From positions 992,001 to 1,056,000 of the forward strand of contig NC_092650.1 of NCBI RefSeq assembly GCF_032118995.1: a stretch of 64,000 bases of DNA, given 5' to 3'. The translations under genes were made by a program, and so were the position numbers. This document shows, in pieces, positions 33,301 through 45,092 of this stretch. Under the pieces are notes generated by a model. The model worked only from the letters and a program-made list of their open reading frames with translations, was not told the origin of the DNA and ran no database searches. The number at the start of each line of letters is the position of its first letter. Position 1 is the first letter of the stretch. The stretch comes from Asterias amurensis (taxonomy: Eukaryota > Echinodermata > Asteroidea > Forcipulatida > Asteriidae).

Positions 33301-36300
33301 CTTTACCACTCAACAGAAAGAGGAAGAGGGAAAGGTAAGGCCGTGTCCGAATTGGCGACTTCGGCTATAGCTACGGCTAGGGCGCGCGCGTCTGCCATTC
33401 TTCAACACTGACAGACGCGCTGATTTAGCCGTAGCTGTAGCCAAAGTCGCCAATTCGGACACGGCCTAAGACATTCTACTCTACTTGCCAGGCCTCTGAT
33501 GGATGATACCCAAGCCTACATCCATATAGACAGTAAAACCCTGTTTCAGCCCCAGGAGTAGGTGGCAACGGCCCCTGGAAACAAAAAAAATTGTAGGCCT
33601 GTTGCATAAAAAAAAAACATGGGGAGTTTTTTTCTTGTTAAAACCCTCCTACTATCAGGGTTTTTCTCAAGACAATCGTGGCGTATTGTGGCTGAGCTGT
33701 CTAGTTCATCAGACCCAACCTCTGGTGTTGTCATCAGCAGAGTGGGTTTGATACCTGGTCATGACACTTGTGCCACTTAACCATAATTGCTTTGTAAAAA
33801 GTAAGTGCATTCTGCTATACCAGCAAGGCTTCTAGTGGATGATACCCAAGTCTACATCCTTATGGACTGTGAAGGGGGTGTTACCCTGTTTCAGCCCCAG
33901 GAGTAGGTGGCCCCTTGTCATCTGCAGGTATTGTTCATCAAACATAACAGTGATCAATTAAGCTTGTGTACCATATACATAGAAATTGCTTGATGATCAC
34001 TGAGCCAGTGCAGCACACCACCACGCAAATTGCAAAGTTCAAAATTAAGTGATTTCAATTTCATGACTGACCAATGCATCAATGGAAAAATAGTAGATCA
34101 GTCATTCGTGGAATTTTATGGGGATATGTCCACAACATCAGATATAATTTTTAGTATTCAAAATTGTTGTTACGAATGCCCCTTTAAAAGCAGCGTCTTC
34201 CATTACAGGTCTCCAGGACCTAAGAAGCAGGAGGATGTTCCAGTCACGACCAAGACGCCAGCCTCGAAGGAGAAACAGCTTCAGAAGCAAGACGAGCAAG
34301 AAGCCCCAAAGCCAGAGGAAGATAACTTGCAAAGTTTGCTTTCAGCGACGTCCTTCAAAGAACAGGAGGTGGGTTCGCATGAAAACCTACTTGGGTTTTA
34401 AAGTTTTAAGATACTGCCTTGGTACTTATTGCTCGTCAGTCAGTCAGTTATGACTCTCCTCACTGTGTGATGATTTGTTTCGGTACCATGCATGATATGT
34501 GACAGAGGGCGTGACCCCCCCCCCAAAAAAAAAAATAAATAAAAATACTTTAAACGTGCCTCTGAAAAATAAAAAACGTTTTTCTCTCTGGCTTTGATCC
34601 ATGGGGATATAAATGCTGATGTGTCTGGCTGCCAAAGGCTGCCAAAGGCTGCCAAAGGCTGCCAAAGGCTGCCAAAGGCTACCAAAGGCTGCCAAAGGCC
34701 CCTTTGCATCTCATGGTTTAAACAGGTTGTAGCCGCGTCCTGCGCAATTCAGCTTCTCAGCTGTGAGTAAGACCGGGGCCTTTGAACGGTTTACAGGAAA
34801 GTGTGCCTTATAAATGTTGTACTATTATTATTAAGGATTAACTACAACCTGGACAGAAGGTAGGAATTCGAACAGGACTACTCTCAGTTTGAGTTGTTTA
34901 TTATTTTTTTATTATATTTTCACAATGTAGAATAAAGAGATGGGGCAGGAGTTATTTGAGCTTCTGAGTATACCGACAGCCAAGGAACAATCACTGGTTG
35001 AGAAATTCAAGTCGCAAGGAGGTAAACAAATCTGTTCTTAGGGGCCATTCAAATTTGTAAAAGTTTAAACAATTGGTATGAAACTGCTCTAGAACTCCAA
35101 AGGTCTCGGGTCCAAATCCCGCCCGAGTAATATGCTTGTGTGGTTTGTTCATAGAACTTGGGTAAGAACTGAGTAAACAGTGCTTACACACATCAGTCTA
35201 TACGGGTAAAAACCAAAATGAATATTCTTTATCCCCAATGCAAATTTAACAGCCTTTATACAGTTTAATTACAGCTTAAAAAGTTTTCAAAACTAAATAG
35301 CTTCTTAATAACTTCTAGATAAATTCCAGATTAGTGGGCACGCCAGTCACAAGAAAGTTGTTATTTTATTCCTCAGGTACTGTGCAAGAATTCTGCGCCC
35401 ACGGCACAAGAGCAGAATGCATTAAAGAAATGGGCCCAATGCATACATGCTACAAGGTAATCAATACAATTCATTACAGTTCAACATCTAAGTTTATCAT
35501 AAACTTGAATTCCAAAGTCGGAGTAGAAAATAGATTTCTGTCTCAACAACATATACCTTTTAATTGTTGATTTAAACAAACCGCTCTGTGACGTTGCAAT
35601 AGAATGGTATATTATTTTCTAATGCTGTCTTTTCTGTCTTTCGTAGCTACATTTCAGGCGGCTCATACACAAGCATACAGATGGTAAGTTGACGACATGG
35701 GTATACAATATTTTGGGGAAATATTTCACACAAATTGAGCAGCAATGTCAGAAAAATAGAATAAATAATTTCTTTTAGGCTTTTCTTAGATCATTTAATT
35801 CCCTGAAGAAATTTTTTGATGAGCATTTTAGTTTTACATCATGTTTGAGCACTGTATTTCCCAAACTTTGAATAAACCCTATTCTGAACTTATGTAGTAA
35901 TTGAACTGCTTCTAGCTACCCTACTAGCAATCTCGGTGATCTAGTTGGTGAGACGACATGTGCTCTAGATTGGCAAAGGTTTTAGGGTCGAACCCCATGC
36001 AAGTAAAATGTCTGTGATTTCTTTCAAAGACTTTGGGAAAGTACTGTAAATACACATATCGGTGTAAGGGTAAAACCAAATAATATTCTTTATCCCCATA
36101 AGTAAATGCAACATCAATTAATGAAGTGTTGTTGCTTTTTTTCTTCTTTTTTCCAGAATCTCTTGGTGATTGCTCTTTCCTCAACACATGTTTCCACATG
36201 GACACCTGCAAGGTAGGTTGGCTGGGCTGGGATCTGAGCTAGATATAGATCCGAAGAGATTAAAAGGACAGGGAAAGACTTTTTTCTGTCGTCCTTGTTC

Positions 36301-39300
36301 CTAAAGTTAGCATTGTGAAGGCAAAAAAAGATGACAAATTATTGAAATAAATTATTATGTCAAACACACATCATTTGTTTTGAAGTACAAGCTCCCCCAA
36401 ATAATTTTACACTGTATTGCAGGTCCGAGGCCAGTCAACTTATGATTGGATAAGTCTGACAGTCTTTGGTTTTTAAATAATAATACCCCCACCTCATTTC
36501 AGTCCTGTTGAGTATGAAAGTATCCCCACAAAATTAAGCAAAAACGGTTTATTTGTGTAGAAAGTTTGTTCACATAATGATTCTGGTCTTACAACAAATA
36601 TGGTCTAGTACACAATTTTTAATACTAGCCCTGAAGTTTTGTGAATAATTTCACAAATTCGGGCCCTCGCTTGGCCTAGAAATGGCTTTTGTTAGGCATG
36701 AGTGCTACCTGAACCCGCTTTAATACAGTGCGTGGCATAAAATTCTGCAGTGTGGTGGATAGGGCTATATAACAGCTCTCTGGTAGGCATTATGAAATTA
36801 ATATATAATTTGATAACTGTTTTTCTTGTGTTAATTTCAGTATGTCCACTATGAAATCGAGTATCCATCTAAGCCAGATGATGGTGGCCAGATTCTGGGA
36901 GCGAGAAGGGGTGTCCGCAGTGATAGCAACGTCACTATGCTTCCTGCTCAGGTATGGCATAACGAAAACTTCTATAGATTTTTTACTTTATCATTTGTTT
37001 TCCTGTTCAATTTCAGCAAATTTTAAATCTAATTTCATTAAAATGCTTTCAAATTATTATTATAACAATAATAGTATAATAATAAACGTATCTACAAATA
37101 AGGTATCTAAGGAGCTTGAATAGAAGGAAACATTTTAATAGGTTTTTGAATTTTTGGGGGAATTATGAGACCCATTTATGTAGCCCCTTATAACGGTTTA
37201 CAAGGTGCTACAGTGCATTCAGCAGCCACTGCCATGAACACTGGGGCAAACCCCTTCTCTTGGCGATAAGTTTGACCTTAACGTGCATTACACAACACAT
37301 TAGATCTACGGCTTTACGTCCCAATCCATGACTGAACTAGTCCGGCGGTCTTGTGTTTTTCAATTACAAAACAATACCAGAGTGTGTTATGTTATTATTT
37401 ATCTGATAATCAGCCAACCTGGTTTAGGTGGAATTTGACTTAAATTCGGTTTGAGATGTAAAGTGTGATTTGTCTATGTTTTCAGTGGATACAGTGCGAC
37501 ATACGCAACCTAGACAAGACCATCTTGGGAAAGTTTGCGGTAATCATGGCCGACCCGCCTTGGGACATCCACATGGAGTTACCGTACGGCACCATGCAGG
37601 ATGATGAGATGAGACACCTTGATGTTCCTGGCATGCAAGATGAGGGCTACATCTTCCTATGGGTCACTGGAAGGTAGGGAACCAGACCTTTATAATGGTC
37701 TAGCATGGTGTTCATCTCCTAAAATGCGCTTAGCAAAAAGAATTTAAGCAATATTTGCGGCTTCAGTAGCTAAATTGGCACCAGGTGTCCTTTCTTTTTC
37801 TAGTCTGCTTGCATTTTATTTTCATTTCTTTTTTTTTTAAGTACATAATTTGTCTATACATGAAAAGTAAGCAGGTTTTTTTCTACTTCATATCTCATGT
37901 TGTACAACTGTACATACTTCATTTTCACCGGTGTAGATTTGCTACTAAACTAGTATTAACCAATTCAAACAAGATTATTTAACAGTTTTAAAAAGTTACC
38001 TTTGATGTGTAGAATTTTGAGTCTTGAATATTTACAAAGTGAAAAAAAGTGTGTGTTACAGCGAACAATTTCCTTAGTGTAGCAGAGCCAAATGCAATAC
38101 ATAATGGTTCAGTGGCCTCTCAATATTGACATCCAGTGTGCAAAATAAGTTCAGTCTAAATGTTTTGCTATGCAAAGATGATGAATGAAATCGATCACTG
38201 TGATGAATCAAAATTGACTCCTGAAAAAATGGTTTCCCCTTTGTAGGGCGATGGAGCTCGGTCGTGAGTGTTTGAGTCTTTGGGGTTATGAGAGAACAGA
38301 GGAACTGATCTGGGTCAAGACGAATCAGCTGCAACGATTGATACGCACTGGACGGACAGGTCATTGGCTCAACCATGGAAAGGAACACTGTCTGGTGAGT
38401 CAATCAAAGAAACTCAGACTAAAGTTTAAAAAAATCATTGAATTGTGACTAAACTTGACTTGGGGATGACTTGTGACTTGAATTTAGGGGAAAACGACTC
38501 ATGACTTGACTTGACTTGAGCAAAGTTTACTTGTGACTTGACTTGCGCAACAGAAAGTTTGTATTATCGCAAACCTTACAAGAAAACTGTAAGTGTAGGG
38601 AGATCGCCAACATACCGCTAGACGGTGGTAGAGTCCAGCACATAAATCCGGGGGTTAAAGAGTCTGCAAATCCTGTTCTAGTCAACTTTTCTTTGTTCAC
38701 CCCTAAACTGTTAATTTATTTGGTTGTTTGTCTCAGGTTGGTAGGAAAGGTGACCCAAAGGGTTTCAACAAAGGTCTGGATTGTGATGTCATCGTAGCAG
38801 AGGTCAGACAAACCAGTCACAAACCTGACGAGATTTATGGGTTGATCGAGAGGTTGTCGCCCGGAACCCGTAAGATTGAACTCTTTGGACGCGCTCATAA
38901 TGTCCAACCAAATTGGTAAGAAAATGTGTTTAAGGCACTGGACACATATGGTTATTACTCAAATGAGCATAAAAACTTACTTTGTAACAAGCAAAAAAAA
39001 GCTGTTGATAAAAAACAGCAATTTCTCAGCAATTTACCTTTGGTAAGGGGCAATACTATGGGGTAAAATATAAGTTTGTATTTGAACCTTGAAGAGGGCA
39101 CTACAGGAAAAGCATAGGGCACTACGGCAATTTTGAGGCCTGCCCCTGGTAAGGAACTTTAAACTAAACAGTTCATTTCTGCTTTGTCAATTACACCATT
39201 ATTCTCGATGCTCTATGTGAACTTATTTTAAGGACATGTTCCTTAATGCTGAAGCAAAGTCGTGATGTGATAATCAATGTTTTATCATCTGTTCTTTTCA

Positions 39301-39431
39301 GGATGACGTTGGGCAACCAGTTGGATGGGGTTCATCTAGTAGAGCCAGATCTAATCACACGCTTCAAAGAAGTCTACCCAGACATGAACGCTATGAAACC
39401 GCCACAAAAAAAAACGCCCTCTGGAACTTAG
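30313..39431 (+). CDS. METTL3: METTL3, catalytic subunit of the m6A mRNA methyltransferase
   Basis: METTL3 with METTL14 and WTAP methylates adenosine N6 in nuclear mRNA using SAM. Fifteen coding exons (30313-30475, 31311-31513, 31924-31997, 32602-32668, 33249-33334, 34209-34368, 34931-35021, 35377-35456, 35647-35683, 36157-36212, 36841-36951, 37486-37673, 38247-38394, 38737-38915, 39302-39431) have AG/GT borders and continuous phase, giving 591 codons with TAG (590 aa; human 580). In order, it shows the N-terminal leader helix [20 protein letters not shown] (WTAP contact), the NLS-like [12 protein letters not shown] zinc fingers ([11 protein letters not shown] to [13 protein letters not shown]), and the MT-A70 domain with catalytic DPPW at 399-402 ([17 protein letters not shown]). 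Also present are [17 protein letters not shown] (METTL14 interface/RNA groove) and the SAM-site ending HNVQPNW. All catalytic elements look intact. Confidence 0.98.
30598..30775. repeat. Two adjacent palindromes in METTL3 intron 1
   Basis: Arms 30618-30653 and 30678-30713 (CTGGGGCGCTGTAC paired with GTACAGCGCCCCAAATACTG) form one hairpin. A second follows directly, TACTTCTAGAAACTATAA near 30715 against GTTATAGTTTCTAGAAGTA near 30757. The unit resembles a small foldback element. Confidence 0.8.
33336..33469. mobile_element. Harbinger/Tourist-like MITE at the METTL3 exon 5 donor
   Basis: The element 33339-33466 (128 bp) begins GGCCGTGTCCGAATTGGCGA and ends with the reverse complement CCAATTCGGACACGGCC. 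It is flanked by the 3-bp duplication TAA at 33336-33338 and 33467-33469. GGCC termini with a TWA target are typical of PIF/Harbinger MITEs. The left TAA is part of the splice donor of the exon ending at 33334 (GTAAGG). Confidence 0.85.
33655..33800 (+). repeat. tRNA-derived SINE (family D)
   Basis: TGGCTGAGCTGTCTAGTTCA, then TCTGGTGTTGTCATCAGCAG and GTGGGTTTGATACCTGGTCA form a tRNA Ser/Leu-like head, followed by the family body ACACTTGTGCCACTTAACC. It is flanked by two related blocks (GTGGATGATACCCAAG and TTTCAGCCCCAGGAGTAGGT) near 33490-33560 and 33830-33915. Confidence 0.65.
34628..34700. repeat. 10-bp tandem repeat (GGCTGCCAAA)n
   Basis: Seven near-perfect copies of GCTGCCAAAG, one with A instead of G, in METTL3 intron 6. 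Confidence 0.95.
35085..35215 (+). repeat. tRNA-derived SINE (family E)
   Basis: CTCTAGAACTCCAAAGGTCT followed by GGGTCCAAATCCCGCCC is a B-box-like segment, with body GTAAGAACTGAGTAAACAGT and ACACACATCAGTCTATACGG. In METTL3 intron 7. Confidence 0.65.
35920..36095 (+). repeat. tRNA-derived SINE (family E)
   Basis: GCAATCTCGGTGATCTAGTT then GGTCGAACCCCATGCAAGTA, with body AAAGTACTGTAAATACACAT. In METTL3 intron 9. Confidence 0.7.
37190..37370 (-). repeat. SINE family D body
   Basis: GGTTTACAAGGTGCTACAGT, AAACCCCTTCTCTTGGCGAT, GCATTACACAACACATTAGA and TTTACGTCCCAATCCATGAC match the family D body at 3985 and 39875. In METTL3 intron 11. Confidence 0.6.
38931..39010. repeat. TTAA family A fragment in METTL3 intron 14
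   Basis: TTAAGGCACTGGACACATAT followed by GGTTATTACTCAAATGAGCA and GCTGTTGATA is the family A terminus. It starts 16 bp after the exon 14 donor and lacks the other end. Confidence 0.65.
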
Positions 39432-39447
39432 TTTGAATCTCTCTCTC

Positions 39448-39544
39448 TGACGTTGGGCAACCGGTTGGATGGGAGTTTAAAGAAGTCTACCCAGACATGA
39501 ACTTTATGAAACCGCCACAAAAACAGCCGTCCTCTAGAACTTAG
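39448..39544 (+). pseudogene. Partial tandem duplicate of METTL3 last exon
   Basis: TGACGTTGGGCAACCGGTTG, AAAGAAGTCTACCCAGACAT, GAACTTTATGAAACCGCCAC and CTCTAGAACTTAG repeat the last coding exon (39302-39431) just after its stop codon. About 39 bp after GGATGGG are missing and there are several substitutions. It lies in the METTL3 3'UTR/flank and cannot be read as part of the protein from the native frame. Confidence 0.92.
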
Positions 39545-39874
39545 ATTCTTAGATTTCCCTTGAATACTTTAAACCTAGACTCTATGGTACTTTTTATAAG
39601 TAGGTGTTCTTAACAGACAAGAAGACCACTGTTAATGGAGAATTTTGAAGTGCAGGAATGCCTTCTATCAAGAGAAAAAGATAATACATGTGAGGCCTGA
39701 ACCTTCACATGGGCAATGGCTGTGATGTCAACAGCTAAAATCAAAAAATAATAATAATAATGGTGGCTTCTAAACTAAGCGCGTATCTGTCACTCAGTGA
39801 CGCTCAAGGTGCTTTTCCTGCAAGGTATGCAGGACTACATTTGAATTATGAGACCTACTCCTTTTAACATAGCA

Positions 39875-40460
39875 CCATGTAATGGTTTACAAGGTGCTGT
39901 GGCGCAATATGTTGCCAATCAAACCAGGAACACCCGGGCGAACCCCTTCGCTTTTCGATAAAGTGCGCTGGGTTCTTTTAAGTGCATTACACAACACACA
40001 GGACCAACGGGACCAAAGGATGAAGCACCGTGGTTAAGTGATTGCTTAAGGACACAGGGGTGTATTTCACAAAGAGTAAACACAAGTCTTATCTCGAGTT
40101 GGGACGAGTTTATACTCTACCTAGCTTGGGACCAGCCTTTAGTTTTTAATATCTCCTAGGACTAGTCCTAAGTTCCTAACTCTTTGTGAAATTGACCCCA
40201 GGTGTCAGGACTGGGAATCGAACCCACACTTTGCTGATCAGCCGTCGATTTCACCAAACTCTTCCTAACTTCGGATTAATCTTAGGACTAAGGACGAGTC
40301 CCAACCCTGCACTGTAGCATGCAGACCTTAAGATTAATCCTAAGTTAGGATGAGTTACTCGTCCTAACTCGAGATAGGATTAATCCTAGCGTTTCGTGAA
40401 ATCGGCTGCAGAAACACTAGAGTTTGAGTTCGGTGCTCTTAACCACTCGGACATGACATG
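39875..40460 (-). mobile_element. SINE family D interrupted by two family B foldback MITEs
   Basis: The family D body runs to CTTAAGGACACAG (40058). A B element, GGGTGTATTTCACAAAGAG to TTTGTGAAATTGACCC, fills 40059-40199, apparently with a CAG duplication. The SINE resumes with GTGTCAGGACTGGGAATCGA. A second, longer B element occupies about 40236-40411 (CAGCCGTCGATTTCACC to GTGAAATCGGCTGCAG). The tRNA head ends at GCTCTTAACCACTCGGACAT. Confidence 0.8.
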
Positions 40461-41768
40461 CTCTCATAAGAGAAGCCCTCACCTTGAAGTGACCTTCCGG
40501 CCTTGTTATGTTAGGCGATATTTTGAAAAAGTATTTAAAAACTGCCAGACCGGATACTTTGTCCTTTTCGTTCATGTAAGGCTATGGACATTTTTCTTGA
40601 ACCGTAACATTTCTAAGGGAACCAGTGCGATAGTGAGAGGAAGGGGGGGGGGGCAGAAGTTTTAGAACTGCTTTACTCCATCACACGTTATGTGGATAAG
40701 TAATCAATAGGAACAGAGGTGCTTCGGTCAGTTGCTTTTACGATCACTGTAATTAATCTTTTGTAAAAAAAAATTATTCACAAGTGAATAAAGCAAGTAG
40801 TAAGCTAATTGTTGAGTTGTCTGTGTATTATTTTATTTGCATATAATTATTCAATTGCATATTCTGAGGAACTACCCCTTCAAGCTTTTCGCCCTTCCCC
40901 CAAATAGTCCGGTTGACAGATCTGCTATGCACTTCCCATCCCAACCCCCACCCCCCCTCCCCACCCCTACCAGACACAAGATGTCTGACTACCAGTCGGA
41001 CTATATTGAAGTGTCCAGTCTGGCAGTGTGCTTGGTTAAAAACAGTATTTTGGAATTAAATAAATGTCAATACACAAAAATATAAACTTTAAATAGTACA
41101 CGTTGCATGGTATTAATTTAAATGAAGGTAATTATTTTTCTCAAGTAGAGATATTAAAGTTGAATTCTAAAACAAAGTTAGGGGAAGACAACATTAAGTA
41201 ACAAAACTTGGAATAAAACAAAATTAAAAGTCTCTACATCAATTTTACAACCTTTTTCATAAACTACTGCCTGGTACCAAATATTTTCTCATGTAATTTT
41301 TTAATGGAAATTCTTTGAAGTATCAATAAAGCTTCTCAATATTGTTCAAGCAAAAAAAGTTCATAAAAACAGAATCGCTGAAAAGATCTGACTATAGAGG
41401 GCGCCAATAGCGCACGTTTTTTAGAGAATAGTCTGGTGCTCATATCGAAAAACTTGTTAGTGGGAACACTTTCACTGATTTGTTTGGTTTCTGGGGACAA
41501 TACCTGATGGGAATGGGTGCTTTCTGAGCGCAAATCTGAGGTAAGTTTGTTGTGTTTTTGTTCGATTTTTACTTAATTAAATGATTTTAATTTGTCTGTG
41601 GACCACTCAGTATTTTTGAGGGGTATAGTTGTTAATTTGTAAATCTTGGATTTGTTTTTAACGGGATGAATTTTGTGTATGGCTTAATTAATCGAACAAA
41701 CATTCAGATATCATTGAGTTGAGATCAAGACTTTGATTTGAATCGCATTGATTGATTGGTAATCAGGA
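40461..41768. other. METTL3 3' flank, no gene seen
   Basis: Candidate polyadenylation signal AATAAA at about 40788 (GTGAATAAAGCAAG). A G-run is at 40643-40650 and a C-rich tract at about 40947-40965. No coding exon is visible. Confidence 0.45.
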
Positions 41769-42260
41769 ATAAAAAAGGGACGTTGGTAAAACGCGGAACG
41801 ATTGCGGAACGACGGAATGGCGGAACGCTTTTATATACGATGTAACAGATTGTATTGCACGTATGTACATATGTACATACATACGTACGTGTATCCATGA
41901 AGCATGGAGGTAGAAATATGGAGGTAGCTAGATGGCAAGACGACTGTAGAATTTGCTGCATATATTCCAGTGTATAGAAAGCCTTTGGAATGATACTTTG
42001 TACTTACCAGTGCGTTCTTTCATTGGACAACTTGGCATTTCAAGATTATTTTTTAGAAAGGTTCTTCGTGCATGATGACATTATGCATTAACATGGAGCA
42101 CTGCTGAAGTCCATGGCTGAACTACAACGAGTGTACAACTGTGTGTAATTTGTATGCATGACCCACACGCGCATACTGTGTATGTACATAGGCTTCATCC
42201 CCCTATTATGGCTGATGATGGTGCATTGCGCGAACGAAATATAAAGGGGGGGGGGGCATG

Positions 42261-44760
42261 ATAAATGAGCAAAAACACCATCAAGGACGGGGTGCTCCAC
42301 CAATTGCAATATACCAAAATATTCTTTAAGGACTCCTCTTTCATACTAGCTATCCAAAATAGTGGAGTACCCCGTCAATGAGGTCGAAAAAATTAGTTCT
42401 TTTGGCGGAACGTTTTTAATACACCATTAACACGTACAGTGCATAGCGCGAACTGAAACAAAATAAGGGGGGTACATCGACGGACAAAAACACCATCAAG
42501 GACGGGGTGCTCCACCAATTCCAATATACCAAAATATTCTTTAAGGACTCCTCTTTCATACTAGCTATCCAAAATAGTGGAGCACCCCGTCAATGAGGTC
42601 GAAAAAATTAGTTCTTTTGGCGGAACGTTTTTAATACACCATTAACACGTACAGTGCATAGCGCGAACTGAAACAAAATAAGGGGGGCACATGGATGAGC
42701 AAAAACACCATCAAGGACGGGGTGCTCCACCAATTCCAATATACCAAAATATTCTTTGAGGACTCCTCTTTCATACTAGCTAACCAAAATAGTGGAGCAC
42801 CCCGTCAATGAGGTCGAAAAAATTAGTTCTTTTGGCGGAACGTTTTTAATACACCATTAACACGTACAGTGCATAGCGCGAACTGAAACAAAATAAGGGG
42901 GGTACATCGACGGACAAAAACACCATCAAGGACGGGGTGCTCCACCAATTCCAATATACCAAAATATTCTTTAAGGACTCCTCTTTCATACTAGCTATCC
43001 AAAATAGTGGAGCACCCCGTCAATGAGGTCGAAAAAATTAGTTCTTTTGGCGGAACGTTTTTAATACACCATTAACACGTACAGTGCATAGCGCGAACTG
43101 AAACAAAATAAGGGGGGCACATGGATGAGCAAAAACACCATCAAGGACGGGGTGCTCCACCAATTCCAATATACCAAAATATTTTTTAAGGACTCCTCTT
43201 TCATACAAGCTATCCAAAATAGTGGAGCACCCCGTCAATGAGGTCGAAAAAATTAGTTCTTTTGGCGGAACGTTTTAATGCCACCATTAACACGTACAGT
43301 GCATAGCGCGAACTAAAAATAAGGGGGGTACATCGACGGGCAAAAACACCATCAAGGACGGGGTGCTCCACCAATTCCAATATACCAAAATATTCTTTAA
43401 GGACTCCTCTTTCATACTAGCTATCCAAAATAGTGGAGCACCCCGTCAATGAGGTCGAAAAAATTAGTTCTTTTGGCGGAACGTTTTAATGCCACCATTA
43501 ACACGTACAGTGCATAGCGCGAACTAAAAATAAGGGGGGTACATCGACGGGCAAAAACACCATCAAGGACGGGGTGCTCCACCAATTCCAATATACCAAA
43601 ATATTCTTTAAGGACTCCTCTTTCATACTAGCTATCCAAAATAGTGGAGCACCCCGTCAATGAGGTCGAAAAAATTAGTTCTTTTGGCGGACATTTTTAA
43701 TGCCACCATTAACACGTACAGTGCATAGCGCGAACTGAAACAAAATAAGGGGGGCACATGGATGAGCAAAAACACCATCAAGGACGGGGTGCTCCACCAA
43801 TTCCAATATACCAAAATATTCTTTGAGGACTCCTCTTTCATACTAGCTAACCAAAATAGTGGAGCACCCCGTCAATGAGGTCGAAAAAATTAGTTGTTTT
43901 GGCGGAACGTTTTTAATACACCATTAACACGTACAGTGCATAGCGCGAACTGAAACAAAATAAGGGGGGTACATCGACGGACAAAAACACCATCAAGGAC
44001 GGGGTGCTCCACCAATTCCAATATACCAAAATATTCTTTAAGGACTCCTCTTTCATACTAGCTATCCAAAATAGTGGAGCACCCCGTCAATGAGGTCGAA
44101 AAAATGAGTTCTTTTGGCGGAACGTTTTTAATACACCATTAACACGTACAGTGCATAGCGCGAACTGAAACAAAATAAGGGGGGCACATGGATGAGCAAA
44201 AACACCATCAAGGACGGGGTGCTCCACCAATTCCAATATACCAAAATATTTTTTAAGGACTCCTCTTTCATACAAGCTATCCAAAATAGTGGAGCACCCC
44301 GTCAATGAGGTCGAAAAAATTAGTTCTTTTGGCGGAACGTTTTAATGCCACCATTAACACGTACAGTGCATAGCGCGAACTAAAAATAAGGGGGGTACAT
44401 CGACGGGCAAAAACACCATCAAGGACGGGGTGCTCCACCAATTCCAATATACCAACATATTCTTTAAGGACTCCTCTTTCATACTAGCTATCCAAAATAG
44501 TGGAGCACCCCGTCAATGAGGTCGAAAAAATGAGTTCTTTTGGCGGAACGTTTTAATGCCACCATTAACACGTACAGTGCATAGCGCGAACTGAAACAAA
44601 ATAAGGGGGTACATGGATGAGCAAAAACACCATCAAGGACGGGGTGCTCCACCAATTCCAATATACCAAAATATTCTTTAAGGACTCCTCTTTCATACTA
44701 GCTATCCAAAATAGTGGAGCAAAATAGTGGAGCAACCCGTCAATGGGGTCGAAAGAAGTT
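42261..44760. repeat. Left-arm tandem array, about 12 monomers of about 215 bp
   Basis: The word AAAAACACCATCAAGGACGG recurs at about 42271, 42486, 42701, 42916, 43131, 43342, 43553, 43768, 43983, 44198, 44409 and 44623. Each monomer holds GACGGGGTGCTCCAC and, about 75 bp on, its exact reverse complement GTGGAGCACCCCGTC, so each can form a 15-bp stem. Two linker variants alternate (GGATGAGC and CGACGGAC/CGACGGGC). Confidence 0.97.
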
Positions 44761-45092
44761 TTTTTTGAACCCGTTAGTTGGGTAAAAATCACTCCCTGAG
44801 TTCGATCTATAAATCAAACTCTTTATCCGCAGTGCTATAGTATAGCCGTTGTTGCAACAAAGGAATGCTTACACCAGCGAGAAACATGTGCGTCTCCCGC
44901 ATCCAGTAGGCGTTTTTTCTATTAAAATAAAAGTATAACATTGTATATAATTCTTTTCGTGCCTTTCAATCTATAATTATTAAAAGATACACCATTGGCG
45001 AGCAACATTGGTGTAGCTAGCTTTCGTTGAGACCGCAGTGTTTAGTCGTTCAACACTCTTGCGTTGAGTTGGCTCTGTATTGCTGACGCCGG

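Noticed and set aside
34140-34401. METTL3 exon 6 extended upstream as one open frame from 34030
   Set aside because: The upstream part is intronic. The acceptor ending at 34208 (CATTACAG) gives the phase needed to join exon 5, while the upstream reading frame does not match METTL3.
43038-44305. Repeated minus-strand open frames around the arm monomers
   Set aside because: They recur only because the monomers recur. Each contains the hairpin and is shorter than two monomers, so they are unlikely to be coding.
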